54,336 bases of DNA from Betaproteobacteria bacterium. Its GTDB lineage: Bacteria > Pseudomonadota > Gammaproteobacteria > Burkholderiales > SG8-41. A program made the position numbers and the translations under genes. The stretch is from contig VGID01000025.1 of assembly GCA_016868035.1 (NCBI GenBank), forward strand, positions 1-54,336, given 5' to 3'. This document shows, one piece after another, positions 1-8,874 of this stretch. Every line of letters begins with the position of its first letter. The first letter of the stretch is position 1. The notes below the pieces were generated by a model, which was not told the DNA's origin, ran no database searches, and was given only the letters and a program-made list of their open reading frames with translations.

Positions 1-165
1 TTCAAGGTTCAAGGTTCAAGGTTCAAGGTTCAAGGTTCAAGGTTCAAGGTTCAAGGTTCAAGGTTCAAGGTTCAAGGTTCAAGGTTCAAGGTTGGAGCGC
101 TACGGGGTTCTGCGGTTCTCTCATTGAACATTGAACGTTGAACTTTGAACTCGGAACATTGAACA
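1..165. repeat. Heptad inverted-repeat element, TTCAAGG/TTGAACN type
   Basis: Thirteen perfect TTCAAGG heptads run from base 1 to 91 and may continue beyond the window. After a 32-nt spacer, six TTGAACN-type heptads follow (124-165). The second block is the reverse complement of the first in the GGTTCAA register, so the unit can fold as a long hairpin. The same architecture recurs near 4910, 6391, 18040 and 22243. It lies upstream of typA; the gene to its left is outside the window. Confidence 0.9.
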
Positions 166-181
166 GGACTCCACGTCCGCC

Positions 182-202
182 TCTCGTCTCTCGTCTCTCG
201 TC
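182..202. repeat. Short tandem heptad TCTCGTC x3
   Basis: Three perfect TCTCGTC units lie between the larger inverted element and the putative typA promoter. The same heptad, expanded to five copies, occurs at 8828-8862. Confidence 0.85.
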
Positions 203-220
203 ACCCCGGACGCGGGGCCG

Positions 221-229
221 TGCTATACT
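221..229 (+). promoter_or_regulatory. Putative extended -10 promoter for typA
   Basis: TGCTATACT (221-229) is a good extended -10 element (TGn plus TATACT at 224-229) about 57 nt before the typA start codon. No convincing -35 hexamer lies 16-18 nt upstream, where the DNA is GC-rich, so the call rests on the extended -10 alone. Confidence 0.4.
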
Positions 230-286
230 CGCGCCCTTTTGCACGAACGCCCGGGCGCCATGTCCCGCTCGCTCTGATCTGCCACC

Positions 287-2170
<1,884 letters not shown>

Positions 2171-2216
2171 ATCCCTGATCCGCGGCCGATGGACGCCGAT
2201 CACTACAAAGCTGAAC

Positions 2217-2279
2217 CCCGAAGGACACGAAGGAAGAGGAAAAAACCCGTCCGGTAGCCTCTTTCGCCTTTCGCCTTGA
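2217..2279. repeat. Heptad inverted-repeat element, CGAAGGA/TTTCGCC type
   Basis: The left arm has CGAAGGACACGAAGGAAGAGG and the right arm has CCTCTTTCGCCTTTCGCCTT. They are imperfectly complementary around a loop of about 18 nt. The element sits between the convergent ends of typA and the lipoprotein gene, and its right arm ends at that gene's stop codon (2282-2284). It is a likely bidirectional terminator. Confidence 0.7.
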
Positions 2280-2281
2280 TT

Positions 2282-3283
2282 TCAGCGGCGCGCGGGATCG
2301 GCGAGTACCTTCTCGATCGTGCTCACGACTTCCGCCTCGTAGGCGCGGACGAATTCCACCTCGGACGCGGACTTCAAACGGTACTTTTTCACGACCTCGG
2401 CGGGCGTGGGCTTCGCCTTGTCCACTTGACGGAAGAACGCCACGGTGCGCGCGAGATCGCGCCCGAGCGCTTCGTAAACAGTCTCCAGGAACGGATAGTG
2501 GCGGCTGTAGGTCATGTCATTGGCGATGATCACGTTGTTCGGGACGGCTCGCGTCGGTCCCAGCACGCGGTAGGACTTCTTGAATACCGCCGCGCGTTCC
2601 GCGAGCAGCGCGTCCTGCGAGATCTCCTTGCGATCGTAGCGGGCATAGACCACCGCAAGCTGCTCGTATACGGCTTTCGTCGTGCGGGTGAGCTCGGACT
2701 GCTGCTCGGCATAGCGGCGGATCGCCCGGTGCTCGCGCGAGTCCGGACCGAATTTTTCCCGGCTGAACGCGGCCATCGCCCGGTAGGTGATGAGGTTGCA
2801 GAGCGCTTCCTCGATGCCGTAGGGAAGCTCGAACTGATCGTGGCAGTCCTCGTGGATCACGAGATAGAGGAAGCGGTCGAGCTTGCCGCCGAGCATCGAG
2901 GGGGTGACGGGCGTGCCGATTTCGCCCCACGCTTCGACCGTGGTGAAGAAGACGTCGGAGCCGTCGGCCTCCAGCAGGCATTCCATCTCCGTCTCGACAT
3001 CGCGCCACCTGATCGCCGGATCCTCGTAGGAGTACGGCAGGTGATAGCGCGACGTGTGGCCGCAGGTCGGATATCCGTCGAACTCCTTGGTGAGATCGCT
3101 GAAGTTGTCCGTGTCCAGGAAGCCGATGCGCCGCTGGAACGCCCTGACCTCCTGGAGCAGCGCCTCCCACTCGGCCGACACGAAAGGCGCCGTCGGGTGG
3201 AAGTATTCGCGCAGCTGCGTGCATCCGGCCACCGTGGCCGCGACGAGCGCGAGGGCAGCCAGCCGGATCCTGAAACCATGCAT
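2282..3283 (-). CDS. Putative lipoprotein with HExxH metallopeptidase-like motif
   Basis: The N-terminus is a signal peptide with a lipobox (VAGC, Cys about 21), which implies an outer- or inner-membrane-anchored periplasmic protein. A central HEDCH (residues about 144-148) matches HExxH, and glutamates follow 11-12 residues later (YGIEEAL), resembling gluzincin zinc peptidases. It is about 333 residues long. The ATG at 3283 is chosen; a GTG directly before it also has a usable AGGAG. I do not recognise the family firmly. The motif arrangement loosely resembles the aminopeptidase at 24226-25308, but overall similarity is not apparent. Protease activity is an inference. Confidence 0.7.
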   Translation of the reverse strand: MHGFRIRLAALALVAATVAGCTQLREYFHPTAPFVSAEWEALLQEVRAFQRRIGFLDTDNFSDLTKEFDGYPTCGHTSRYHLPYSYEDPAIRWRDVETEMECLLEADGSDVFFTTVEAWGEIGTPVTPSMLGGKLDRFLYLVIHEDCHDQFELPYGIEEALCNLITYRAMAAFSREKFGPDSREHRAIRRYAEQQSELTRTTKAVYEQLAVVYARYDRKEISQDALLAERAAVFKKSYRVLGPTRAVPNNVIIANDMTYSRHYPFLETVYEALGRDLARTVAFFRQVDKAKPTPAEVVKKYRLKSASEVEFVRAYEAEVVSTIEKVLADPARR

Positions 3284-3457
3284 CACTCACGTCTCCTTGC
3301 CCGTTCTACCCGGACGGGTTAACGCATAGATCGGGTTCGGGGATGACAGTTCCCGGAGCGGTACGTGGCAAAGAATCGACGCGGTGAAGGCGCGCGCAGC
3401 CGCGATCGAAGCGGGGATACACGGGCACGGGGGGTCGCGCTTCCCGGAACGGCCGGC

Positions 3458-3483
3458 GGCCGCCTGCCTGCAGCCAGGCGGCC
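3458..3483 (-). terminator. Hairpin after the PilZ gene
   Basis: GGCCGCCTG (3458-3466) pairs perfectly with CAGGCGGCC (3475-3483) around an 8-nt loop. It lies immediately beyond the PilZ stop codon in the direction of transcription. No T-tract follows, so it would be a weak or Rho-assisted terminator. Confidence 0.35.
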
Positions 3484-3486
3484 GGA

Positions 3487-3819
3487 CTACCCGGACTGGT
3501 TCAGCTTGCCCGAATACTGCTCCTGCAGGAATAACTGGGAAATGGATTTTGCTTTCGGATCGACTTCCACGATCTTCGTGCCCACGCCCGCGTCGCCGAT
3601 ATGCCGGATCTCGAGCTTGCATTCGAAAACTTTACCGGGGAAGAGCTCGCACTTGAAGTCGAGAACCTGCCCGACCACCAGGTCCCGGCTCGACATGAGG
3701 AGAAAGCCTTTCTCGCTCATATCCAGTATCATGCACGGGAACCAGTCCCCGCCGGAACTCAACGATGCTCGCTGGGTCACTGAAAGACGCGCCTCGGCGC
3801 GTAGATCACTCGTTTTCAT
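3487..3819 (-). CDS. PilZ-domain protein (putative c-di-GMP receptor)
   Basis: This 110-residue single-domain protein has the two PilZ signature elements: RAEAR (RxxxR, residues 7-11) and DMSEKG (D/NxSxxG, residues 33-38). They are followed by the expected beta-strand pattern (LVVGQVLDFKCEL, FECKLEIRHI). PilZ domains bind cyclic di-GMP and relay it to motility, exopolysaccharide or adhesion machinery. No output partner is adjacent. It is transcribed alone, divergently from the cupin-like gene, from a near-perfect -10 element. Confidence 0.85.
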   Translation of the reverse strand: MKTSDLRAEARLSVTQRASLSSGGDWFPCMILDMSEKGFLLMSSRDLVVGQVLDFKCELFPGKVFECKLEIRHIGDAGVGTKIVEVDPKAKSISQLFLQEQYSGKLNQSG

Positions 3820-3872
3820 TTCGAACCACTCTATTGAGCATGTCAGGCACCACGGCCGGCATCGTGTTTCCC

Positions 3873-3878
3873 ATTATA
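3873..3878 (-). promoter_or_regulatory. Putative -10 element for the PilZ gene
   Basis: On the minus strand this reads TATAAT, a perfect -10 hexamer about 54 nt upstream of the PilZ start, in an otherwise GC-rich divergent gap. The -35 region is poor. Confidence 0.4.
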
Positions 3879-3954
3879 TACGCAACGGTCCGGGGGATCG
3901 GGCGGCGCTCGATACGCCCCGCCCCCGGCGCCCGCTGATCGAAAGGAGGAAGTC

Positions 3955-4512
3955 GTGACGTTCCACAAAGAACGCTTCATCGAGGACTGCCGCGCCGCGC
4001 TCAAGGAAAGCAACGCGCAGGCCGCGATCCAGGATCTGGTGGCGCGCGCCGTGAGCGAGCCCGCGCAGGTGGTGCGCGCGCTCGGCGAGCCCAGGCTTTC
4101 CGGGGTCAACACGATCTACAAGGCCGATGATCTCACCATACTGAACCTGTGCTGGGGCCCGCGGATGGTGTTCAAGCCGCACGATCACCGCATGTGGGCG
4201 GTCATCGGCATCTACGGCGGGCGCGAGCAGAATATCTTCTACCGCCGCAGCGAGCAGGGCCTGGCGCAGCACGGGACGAAGGAGCTCAACGCGAAGGACG
4301 TGGTCCCACTCGGCAAGTCCATCATCCACTCGGTGACCAACCCGCTCGACCAGATCACCGCGGCGATCCACGTCTACGGTGGCGATTTCTTCACGACGCC
4401 GCGCAGCGAATGGAATCCAAAAACGCTCGAAGAGTTTCCGTACGACGTCGAGGCGACAATGCGCGCGTTCGAGGAGGCAAATGGGAGGATCAGGGAGCAG
4501 CCGGACCGGTGA
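3955..4512 (+). CDS. Double-stranded beta-helix (cupin-like) putative metal-dependent enzyme
   Basis: This 185-residue protein has the cupin/cysteine-dioxygenase-like pattern FKPHDHRMWAVIGIYGG (metal-binding His pair near residue 77), then a later IIHSVTNP with a third histidine. It matches what I know of predicted metal-dependent enzymes of the double-stranded beta-helix superfamily; the substrate is unknown. Translation starts at GTG 3955, placed by a perfect AAAGGAGG at 3942-3949. A small conserved-looking gene follows 72 nt downstream and may be co-transcribed. Confidence 0.78.
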   Translation: MTFHKERFIEDCRAALKESNAQAAIQDLVARAVSEPAQVVRALGEPRLSGVNTIYKADDLTILNLCWGPRMVFKPHDHRMWAVIGIYGGREQNIFYRRSEQGLAQHGTKELNAKDVVPLGKSIIHSVTNPLDQITAAIHVYGGDFFTTPRSEWNPKTLEEFPYDVEATMRAFEEANGRIREQPDR

Positions 4513-4584
4513 CGGGGCCACGATGGGCGAAGCGACAGCTGATGCGGTAACGAAGCGACACGATGACGAAGAGTTGAGGCGCTA
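4513..4584. repeat. Degenerate heptad-like gap
   Basis: This short spacer contains loosely repeated GCGAAGCGAC / GACACGATGACGAAG words with roughly 7-nt spacing. It resembles an eroded member of the GTGACGA-type heptad family seen again at 4880-4910. Confidence 0.35.
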
Positions 4585-4851
4585 ATGCACACGGAAAAGA
4601 TTTCGGTACGGGTAACGGAAACCAGGCAGACGGTGGAGGTCGTGGTCTTCGACAAGCGCGCCGAGCGGATACAGGTGGTGATCGGCGAAGGAATCCACTG
4701 CGTCAAGTGCGACCTGACTCCCACCCGCAACGGGCTTGCCTACGCGGGTACGGTGGTGGGGCGGGAGATCGTTTACGAGCGCAGCCGCGAGCAGGTCCAG
4801 GCCGACATCGACCGGGTCAATCCGGCTGTACGGAAATCCGGGAGGCGGTGA
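4585..4851 (+). CDS. Conserved-looking hypothetical protein
   Basis: An 88-residue protein without signal peptide or membrane segment. It is rich in beta-strand-like alternation (ISVRVTETRQTVEVVVFD, IQVVIG) and has a CxxC (IHCVKCDLTPT, residues about 38-41). That could be a metal or redox site, but I do not recognise the family. It follows the cupin-like gene on the same strand. Codon usage matches its neighbours, which supports it being real. Confidence 0.6.
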   Translation: MHTEKISVRVTETRQTVEVVVFDKRAERIQVVIGEGIHCVKCDLTPTRNGLAYAGTVVGREIVYERSREQVQADIDRVNPAVRKSGRR

Positions 4852-4909
4852 TCGCTGCGCGGCATTGGGGTCTGGCGCGATCGCGAAGTGACGCGGTGAC
4901 GAAAGTCGT

Positions 4910-4985
4910 GTTCAAAGTTCCGAATTCAAAGTTCGGGGTCTTTGAAACCTTCAAGCTTGAACCCGGACCTCCGAACCCGAGAACG
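4910..4985. repeat. Heptad inverted-repeat element, TTCAAAG/TTGAACN type
   Basis: The left arm is GTTCAAAGTTCCGAATTCAAAG and the right arm contains TTCAAGCTTGAACCCGGA and CCGAACCCGAGAAC. It is a more degenerate member of the element at 1-165. It occupies the convergent gap between the 88-residue protein gene and the minus-strand gene ending at 5002. Confidence 0.65.
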
Positions 4986-5001
4986 TGACGCGTCTACGCC
5001 T

Positions 5002-5589
5002 TCACGTTCCCGGTTTGGTCCACGTTTCCGACCACGCGAGGCAACAGCTCGATGCCGGCTTGCCGAAGCGCTCCTGCAGGAACACTTTCGCAGTGGCCGC
5101 CTTGCCGTTCACCGAAAGTTGCGCGCTGCGGGCAGGCAGGAACGTGCTGTAGACGCCTAGCGGCCGGTTCATCGCGCCCGGCGGCATGGTCAGCACGAAA
5201 GGCGCCATCAGGTCCCACCATGTCAGAATGATCTCGTCGTCCCGGGAAACGACGCGCTCCTCGACAGTGCTCAACGAGTTTCCGGTGCGCTCGAACCGGG
5301 CGTCGATCACCGGCAGCGACTCCGCCGCGAATTCCTTGTAGAGCAGCACTTCGATCGTGCGCTGGAGGAAGCGCGCGATTCCCGCGTTGTCGGCGTAGAC
5401 CCGCGGGCCCTTGCCCGTGAGCGGGCTTTCGATGAACATCGCGTGCCCCTGCCCCGCCGGCGACCACAGCACCCGCCAGTGGCTCACGCGGTCAACCAGG
5501 GTCTTGCCACCATCGTCCGAGAGGCGGACGAAGGAGTTTTCCCCGGTCATTACGGGATCGTGCGGGTCAACCAACTGGGGGTCGGGCAT
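5002..5589 (-). CDS. Hypothetical protein
   Basis: A 195-residue soluble protein with no signal peptide. The central part contains YADNAGIARFLQRTIEVLLY and an aromatic stretch ILTWWDLMAPFVLTMPPG. I do not recognise the family. Clean codon usage over 195 codons and flanking intergenic signals on both sides argue it is a real gene. It is divergent from the DUF2459 lipoprotein gene across a 129-nt gap that must hold both promoters. Confidence 0.6.
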   Translation of the reverse strand: MPDPQLVDPHDPVMTGENSFVRLSDDGGKTLVDRVSHWRVLWSPAGQGHAMFIESPLTGKGPRVYADNAGIARFLQRTIEVLLYKEFAAESLPVIDARFERTGNSLSTVEERVVSRDDEIILTWWDLMAPFVLTMPPGAMNRPLGVYSTFLPARSAQLSVNGKAATAKVFLQERFGKPASSCCLAWSETWTKPGT

Positions 5590-5718
5590 GTGCTGGCTCC
5601 TTGTCTGCGGAAAACCGGGTTACCGGGGAAGAGGCAATACGCGAAAGGGATCATACCGCAAGCCCCGGCAGGTCCGAGCCGTTGCGAATAACGCTCTCTC
5701 GCCTGCTATGCTGCTGTG

Positions 5719-6369
5719 ATGACGCTGCCGAGAGCGCTCCTGCTGGCGGCGGTCTTGCTTGCGGCCTGTGCCGCGCCGCAGGTCGCCCCTGCGCCGACAC
5801 CCGACGGCGGACCGACCGTCGCGATCCACCTCGTGGCGCACGAGTGGCACACCGGGATCGCGATCCGCCGCGCGGACATCCCCGCCGGGCTCTGGCCCGA
5901 GAGCCGCGATTTTCCGCGCGCCGAGCATCTCGAAGTCGGATGGGGGGACCGCGAGTTCTACCAGACGCCCGACCCCGGCCTATGGATCACGCTGAGGGCG
6001 GCGCTGCTGCCCACCGCGAGCGTGCTGCAGGTCGTTGGTTTCCCCGGCCCGGTGGCCGGGTACTTCCGGAGGAGCGAGGTCATCGAGCTCGCGCTGCCGG
6101 GCGACGGTTTCGAGCGCCTCATCCGCTACATCCACCACGCCCACGATCGCGGCGGCGCGCCGGCCGCGGCCCCGCTCGGGCCATCGCTCTACGGCGAGGG
6201 GCGCTTCTACCCGGCGCGGGAGACCTTTCACCTGTTCCGCACCTGCAACGTGTGGACGGCACGGGCCCTGCGCGCCGCGGGGCTGCCGATTCGAGACTCG
6301 ATCACGAGCGAGGGCCTGATGTCCCAGGTGCGCGAGATCGGCAAAGTGGTAAACCGGCCCGCGCGCTGA
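5719..6369 (+). CDS. DUF2459-family lipoprotein
   Basis: The protein has a signal peptide with lipobox (LLAAC, Cys about 17) and then VAIHLVAHEWHTGIAI, the WHTG hallmark I associate with the DUF2459 / TIGR02117 family of exported proteins. The family's role is uncharacterised; the conserved His/Cys pattern (later FHLFRTCNVWTA) suggests a papain- or NlpC-like hydrolase fold, which is inference. ATG 5719 is preferred; a GTG lies three bases before it. A TGCTATGCT (-10-like) ends only 7 nt upstream, so the transcript could be nearly leaderless. Confidence 0.78.
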   Translation: MTLPRALLLAAVLLAACAAPQVAPAPTPDGGPTVAIHLVAHEWHTGIAIRRADIPAGLWPESRDFPRAEHLEVGWGDREFYQTPDPGLWITLRAALLPTASVLQVVGFPGPVAGYFRRSEVIELALPGDGFERLIRYIHHAHDRGGAPAAAPLGPSLYGEGRFYPARETFHLFRTCNVWTARALRAAGLPIRDSITSEGLMSQVREIGKVVNRPAR

Positions 6370-6390
6370 TTTGCCGCAGCGGCGCGCCAC

Positions 6391-6517
6391 GTTCCGAGTT
6401 CCGAGTTCAATGTTCAATGTTCAATGTTCAATGTTCAATGTTTGACTTCAAGTTCTTGTTCGCGATGTGTCGAGCTGAGCCCGGAACCTTGAACCTTGGA
6501 CTTTGAACCTTGAACAG
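6391..6517. repeat. Heptad inverted-repeat element, TTCAATG/TTGAACC type
   Basis: The left arm carries GTTCCGA twice and then about five TTCAATG units (roughly 6405-6440). The right arm has GGAACCTTGAACCTTGGAC followed by TTGAACC units to about 6516. It separates the DUF2459 gene from the ParB-like gene, both on the plus strand. The last heptad, TTGAACA, resembles a -35 hexamer placed 19 nt before TACACT (6535-6540), so the repeat may supply promoter sequence for the ParB-like gene. Confidence 0.8.
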
Positions 6518-6547
6518 GCATCCCGCCATCTGTGTACACTGCTCACC

Positions 6548-7525
6548 ATGGCCAAGACGTCAAGGCCGAAAACCACCACCCGGCGCAGGCGCACACCAAA
6601 AAAGGCGGCTGCCGGCTCGCGCGGTATTGCGCCGAAGGACTGCGCGCTCGACCCGGGCTCGGGCGAGATCGCCGAGCTCCGCCGCCGCGTCGAGGACGAA
6701 GGCGGGCTCGTCATCGGCGCCTACCGCGAGCCGCTCGGCGGCAACCCGATCCTGCTCGCCGCGCTGCCGGTGAACAAGGTCGAGCCGACGCCCTTCCAGC
6801 GTGATCTCTCGGAGGCCCACCACAAGAAGCTGGCGGGCGTGGTGGACAGGACGGGGCTCTTTCTCGATCCCCTGATTGCCGTCACCGCCCCCGACGGCGG
6901 CTTCTGGACGCCGAACGGGCGCCACCGGCTCGCCGCGATGCCGCGCCTCGGCGCGAGAGCGATCACCGCGCTCGTGGTACCGAAGCGCGAGATCGCGTGG
7001 CAGATCCTCGCGCTGAACACCGAGAAAGCGCACAACCTGCGCGAGCGAGCGCTCGAGGTGATCCGCATCTACTAGGGGCTCATCGACGAGGACGGCGCGC
7101 GCGCGGAGAGCGACCTGGCGTTCTACCTCGAATAGCCGGCGCTGGTGGCGCTGGGTCTGTGCTACGAGAAGAAGAAGATCTTCGCGGGCGGCGCGTACGC
7201 GCCGATCCTGCGCCGGCTCGAGGCGTTCTCGGACGAGCCGCTCCGGAAGGCGCTTGCCTCGCACGAGAAACGCGCCGACGCGGTGTTCAGGCTCGACGAG
7301 CTCGTCACCGCGGTGGTGGCGAAGCTCAAGACGCGCGGGCTATCGAGCCCCTACCTCAAGAGCTTCGTGGTGGCGCGGATCAACCCGCTGCGCTGGATCA
7401 AGGGCGAGCCGCCGCCGCTCGAGGAAGTGCTGAAGACGATGCGCGAGCGCGCGGCCAAATTCAACGTAGAGAAGATCCGGCAGGAAGATCTCGCGGCGAC
7501 GGGCGGCGCCCCCGACGACGACTAG
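6548..7525 (+). pseudogene. ParB N-terminal-domain protein interrupted by two in-frame TAG codons
   Basis: The first 175 codons encode a basic, lysine/arginine-rich tail (TTRRRRTPKKAAAG) and a ParB/Spo0J-type nuclease-like domain with TPFQRDLSEAHHKKL and the GRHRLAAM motif. TAG at 7073-7075 stops the frame, and a second TAG lies at 7133-7135. The same frame then stays open to TAG 7523-7525 with good coding character (LGLCYEKKKIFAGGAY..., ARINPLRWIKGEPPP), so the gene was once about 325 residues. Both stops differ from CAG (Gln) by a single C-to-T change. A shortened N-terminal protein could still be made. The start is ATG 6548. Confidence 0.8.
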
Positions 7526-7764
7526 GCGGAAGGCCGAGGGATGAGGGGTGAGCCGGGGTGAGCGGGGAATTCGAAGGACGCACCTGCGTGCGTCCGAGCC
7601 CGCGAACGCCCGAAGCCATGCAGGGATTCGGGACGGGGAAAAACGTGCCTGCGCACGTTTGAGCCGGCGAACGACCGCCGCGATGCAGCGCGGCGGGACG
7701 GGGGAGGGATGAGGGATGAAGAAGAACCCGTGAGCCAGGTCTCCTTCTGCCTTCTGCCTTGCCG
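7526..7764. repeat. Composite heptad element between convergent genes
   Basis: The outer arms are GGCGGAAGGC (left, 7526-) and CCTTCTGCCTTCTGCCTTGCC (right, to 7763). Inside are GAGGGATGAGG-type words on both sides and, in the centre, the 65-nt structured tandem repeat. It fills the convergent gap between the ParB-like gene and the Bug receptor gene. Confidence 0.65.
7576..7697. repeat. Tandem pair of 65-nt two-hairpin repeats (possible structured RNA)
   Basis: Copy 1 starts at 7576 and copy 2 at 7641, exactly 65 nt apart. Each has a 7-bp stem with loop CCTGCG (GGACGCA/TGCGTCC, then AAACGTG/CACGTTT), a linker GAGCCsGCGAACG, and a second stem with loop ATGCAG (CCCGAA/TTCGGG, then CCGCCGCG/CGCGGCGG). 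Loops and linker are nearly identical between copies, while the stems differ by compensatory changes. Loop CTGC and loop GCAG are complementary, so a kissing contact is possible. The transcribed strand is unknown. Confidence 0.75.
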
Positions 7765-8730
7765 TTATTGCGGCTCGATCCCGACCGCCTTCACCACCTT
7801 GCGGTAGCGCTCGGCATCCTTCTTGATGCGCGCCGCGAATTCCGCCGGCGACATGATCACGGGTTCCGAGCCCAGCGTGCCGAAGCGCTCGCGCACGTCG
7901 GGCTGCTTGAGCGTCGCCGCCACTTCCGCATAGATGCGGTTCACCACCTGCTTGGGCGCGCCCTTCGGCGCGAAGAGACCGGTCCAGATCGAGGCGTCCA
8001 CTCCCGGTATTCCCCCCTCCTGCGCGGTCGGATACTCCGGCAGCTGCGCGAAGCGCTTGGCGGTCGTGACGCCGAGCACCTTGACCCGCTTCGCCTGCAG
8101 GTGGGGCAGTATGCCGGGCAGGCCCGCGATCGTCACGGCGACCTCATTCGTCGCCACCGCGGAAACGGCGGGCGCGCCGCCCTTGTACGGCACGTGCAGC
8201 AGCTTGACGCCGGCGGCGTCGGCCAGCCATTCGCTCGCGAGGTGGTTCACCGACCCGGAGCCCGGAGATCCGAACGTGACCTGGCCCGGCTTCGCCTTGG
8301 CCGCGGCGACCAGATCCTTGAAGCTCGAGATGGGCGACTGTGCGTTCACGACCACCAGCATCGGTCCGTCGTTGATCATGGCGATGGGAGTGAAGTCGCG
8401 GTCGTACTCGAACGGGATGTTCTTGAACACCCACTGGTTGATCGCGAATTCCCCGGTGTGCGCCAGAAGCAGGGTGTAGCCGTCGGGCTGCCCGCGCGCG
8501 GCGATCTGCCCGCCGATGAGCCCGTTGCCGCCCGTGCGGTTGTCCACCACGAAATGCCATCCCAGCCGCTCCGACATCTTGCTGGTGAGCACGCGGGCCG
8601 CCGTGTCCACCACGCCGCCCGGCGCGAAAGCCACGATCAGCCGTATCGGTCTCGTCGGGAAATCCTGCGCCTGCGCGGCGCCGGAGAACAGCAACGCCGC
8701 CGCGAGTAGAAGTTTGGTCAAGGCTCGCAT
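7765..8730 (-). CDS. Tripartite tricarboxylate transporter substrate-binding protein (Bug family)
   Basis: This 321-residue periplasmic receptor has a cleavable signal (LLLAAALLFSGAAQAQ) and the Bug hallmark start FPTRPIRLIVAFAPGG. It continues with DNRTGGNGLIGGQIAA, the inter-domain TFGSPGSGSVNHLASEWL and PYKGGAPAVSAV. Such proteins capture organic acids for TctAB-type transporters. No tctA/tctB genes are nearby, which is common for this family. It is last in the operon after the UbiD-like gene, suggesting it binds the substrate of that pathway. Start ATG 8730 is preceded by AGGAGG; longer upstream frames run through heptad repeat and are rejected. Confidence 0.92.
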   Translation of the reverse strand: MRALTKLLLAAALLFSGAAQAQDFPTRPIRLIVAFAPGGVVDTAARVLTSKMSERLGWHFVVDNRTGGNGLIGGQIAARGQPDGYTLLLAHTGEFAINQWVFKNIPFEYDRDFTPIAMINDGPMLVVVNAQSPISSFKDLVAAAKAKPGQVTFGSPGSGSVNHLASEWLADAAGVKLLHVPYKGGAPAVSAVATNEVAVTIAGLPGILPHLQAKRVKVLGVTTAKRFAQLPEYPTAQEGGIPGVDASIWTGLFAPKGAPKQVVNRIYAEVAATLKQPDVRERFGTLGSEPVIMSPAEFAARIKKDAERYRKVVKAVGIEPQ

Positions 8731-8827
8731 AACGCCTCCTCGGATCGAATACGCCAGGGCGAACGATGATACCTCACGCCAAAGAACTCGTAACCGGCGG
8801 TTTTGACCGCGGGGCCGTGCGCCCGCC

Positions 8828-8869
8828 TCTCGTCTCTCGTCTCTCGTCTCTCGTCTCTCGTCACTCGTC
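8828..8869. repeat. Tandem heptad TCTCGTC array
   Basis: Five perfect TCTCGTC units (8828-8862) are followed by ACTCGTC. They lie in the short gap between the UbiD-like gene and the Bug receptor gene, on the same strand. The same heptad occurs at 182-202. Confidence 0.9.
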
Positions 8870-8874
8870 ACGGA

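Noticed and set aside
1-165. CRISPR array
   Set aside because: The repeats are 7 bp and directly adjacent with no unique spacers of constant length; no cas genes are present.
7073-7135. Pyrrolysine or amber recoding in the ParB-like gene
   Set aside because: TAG ends several ordinary genes in the window (for example at 24226, 38349 and 48007), and nothing suggests pyrrolysine machinery.
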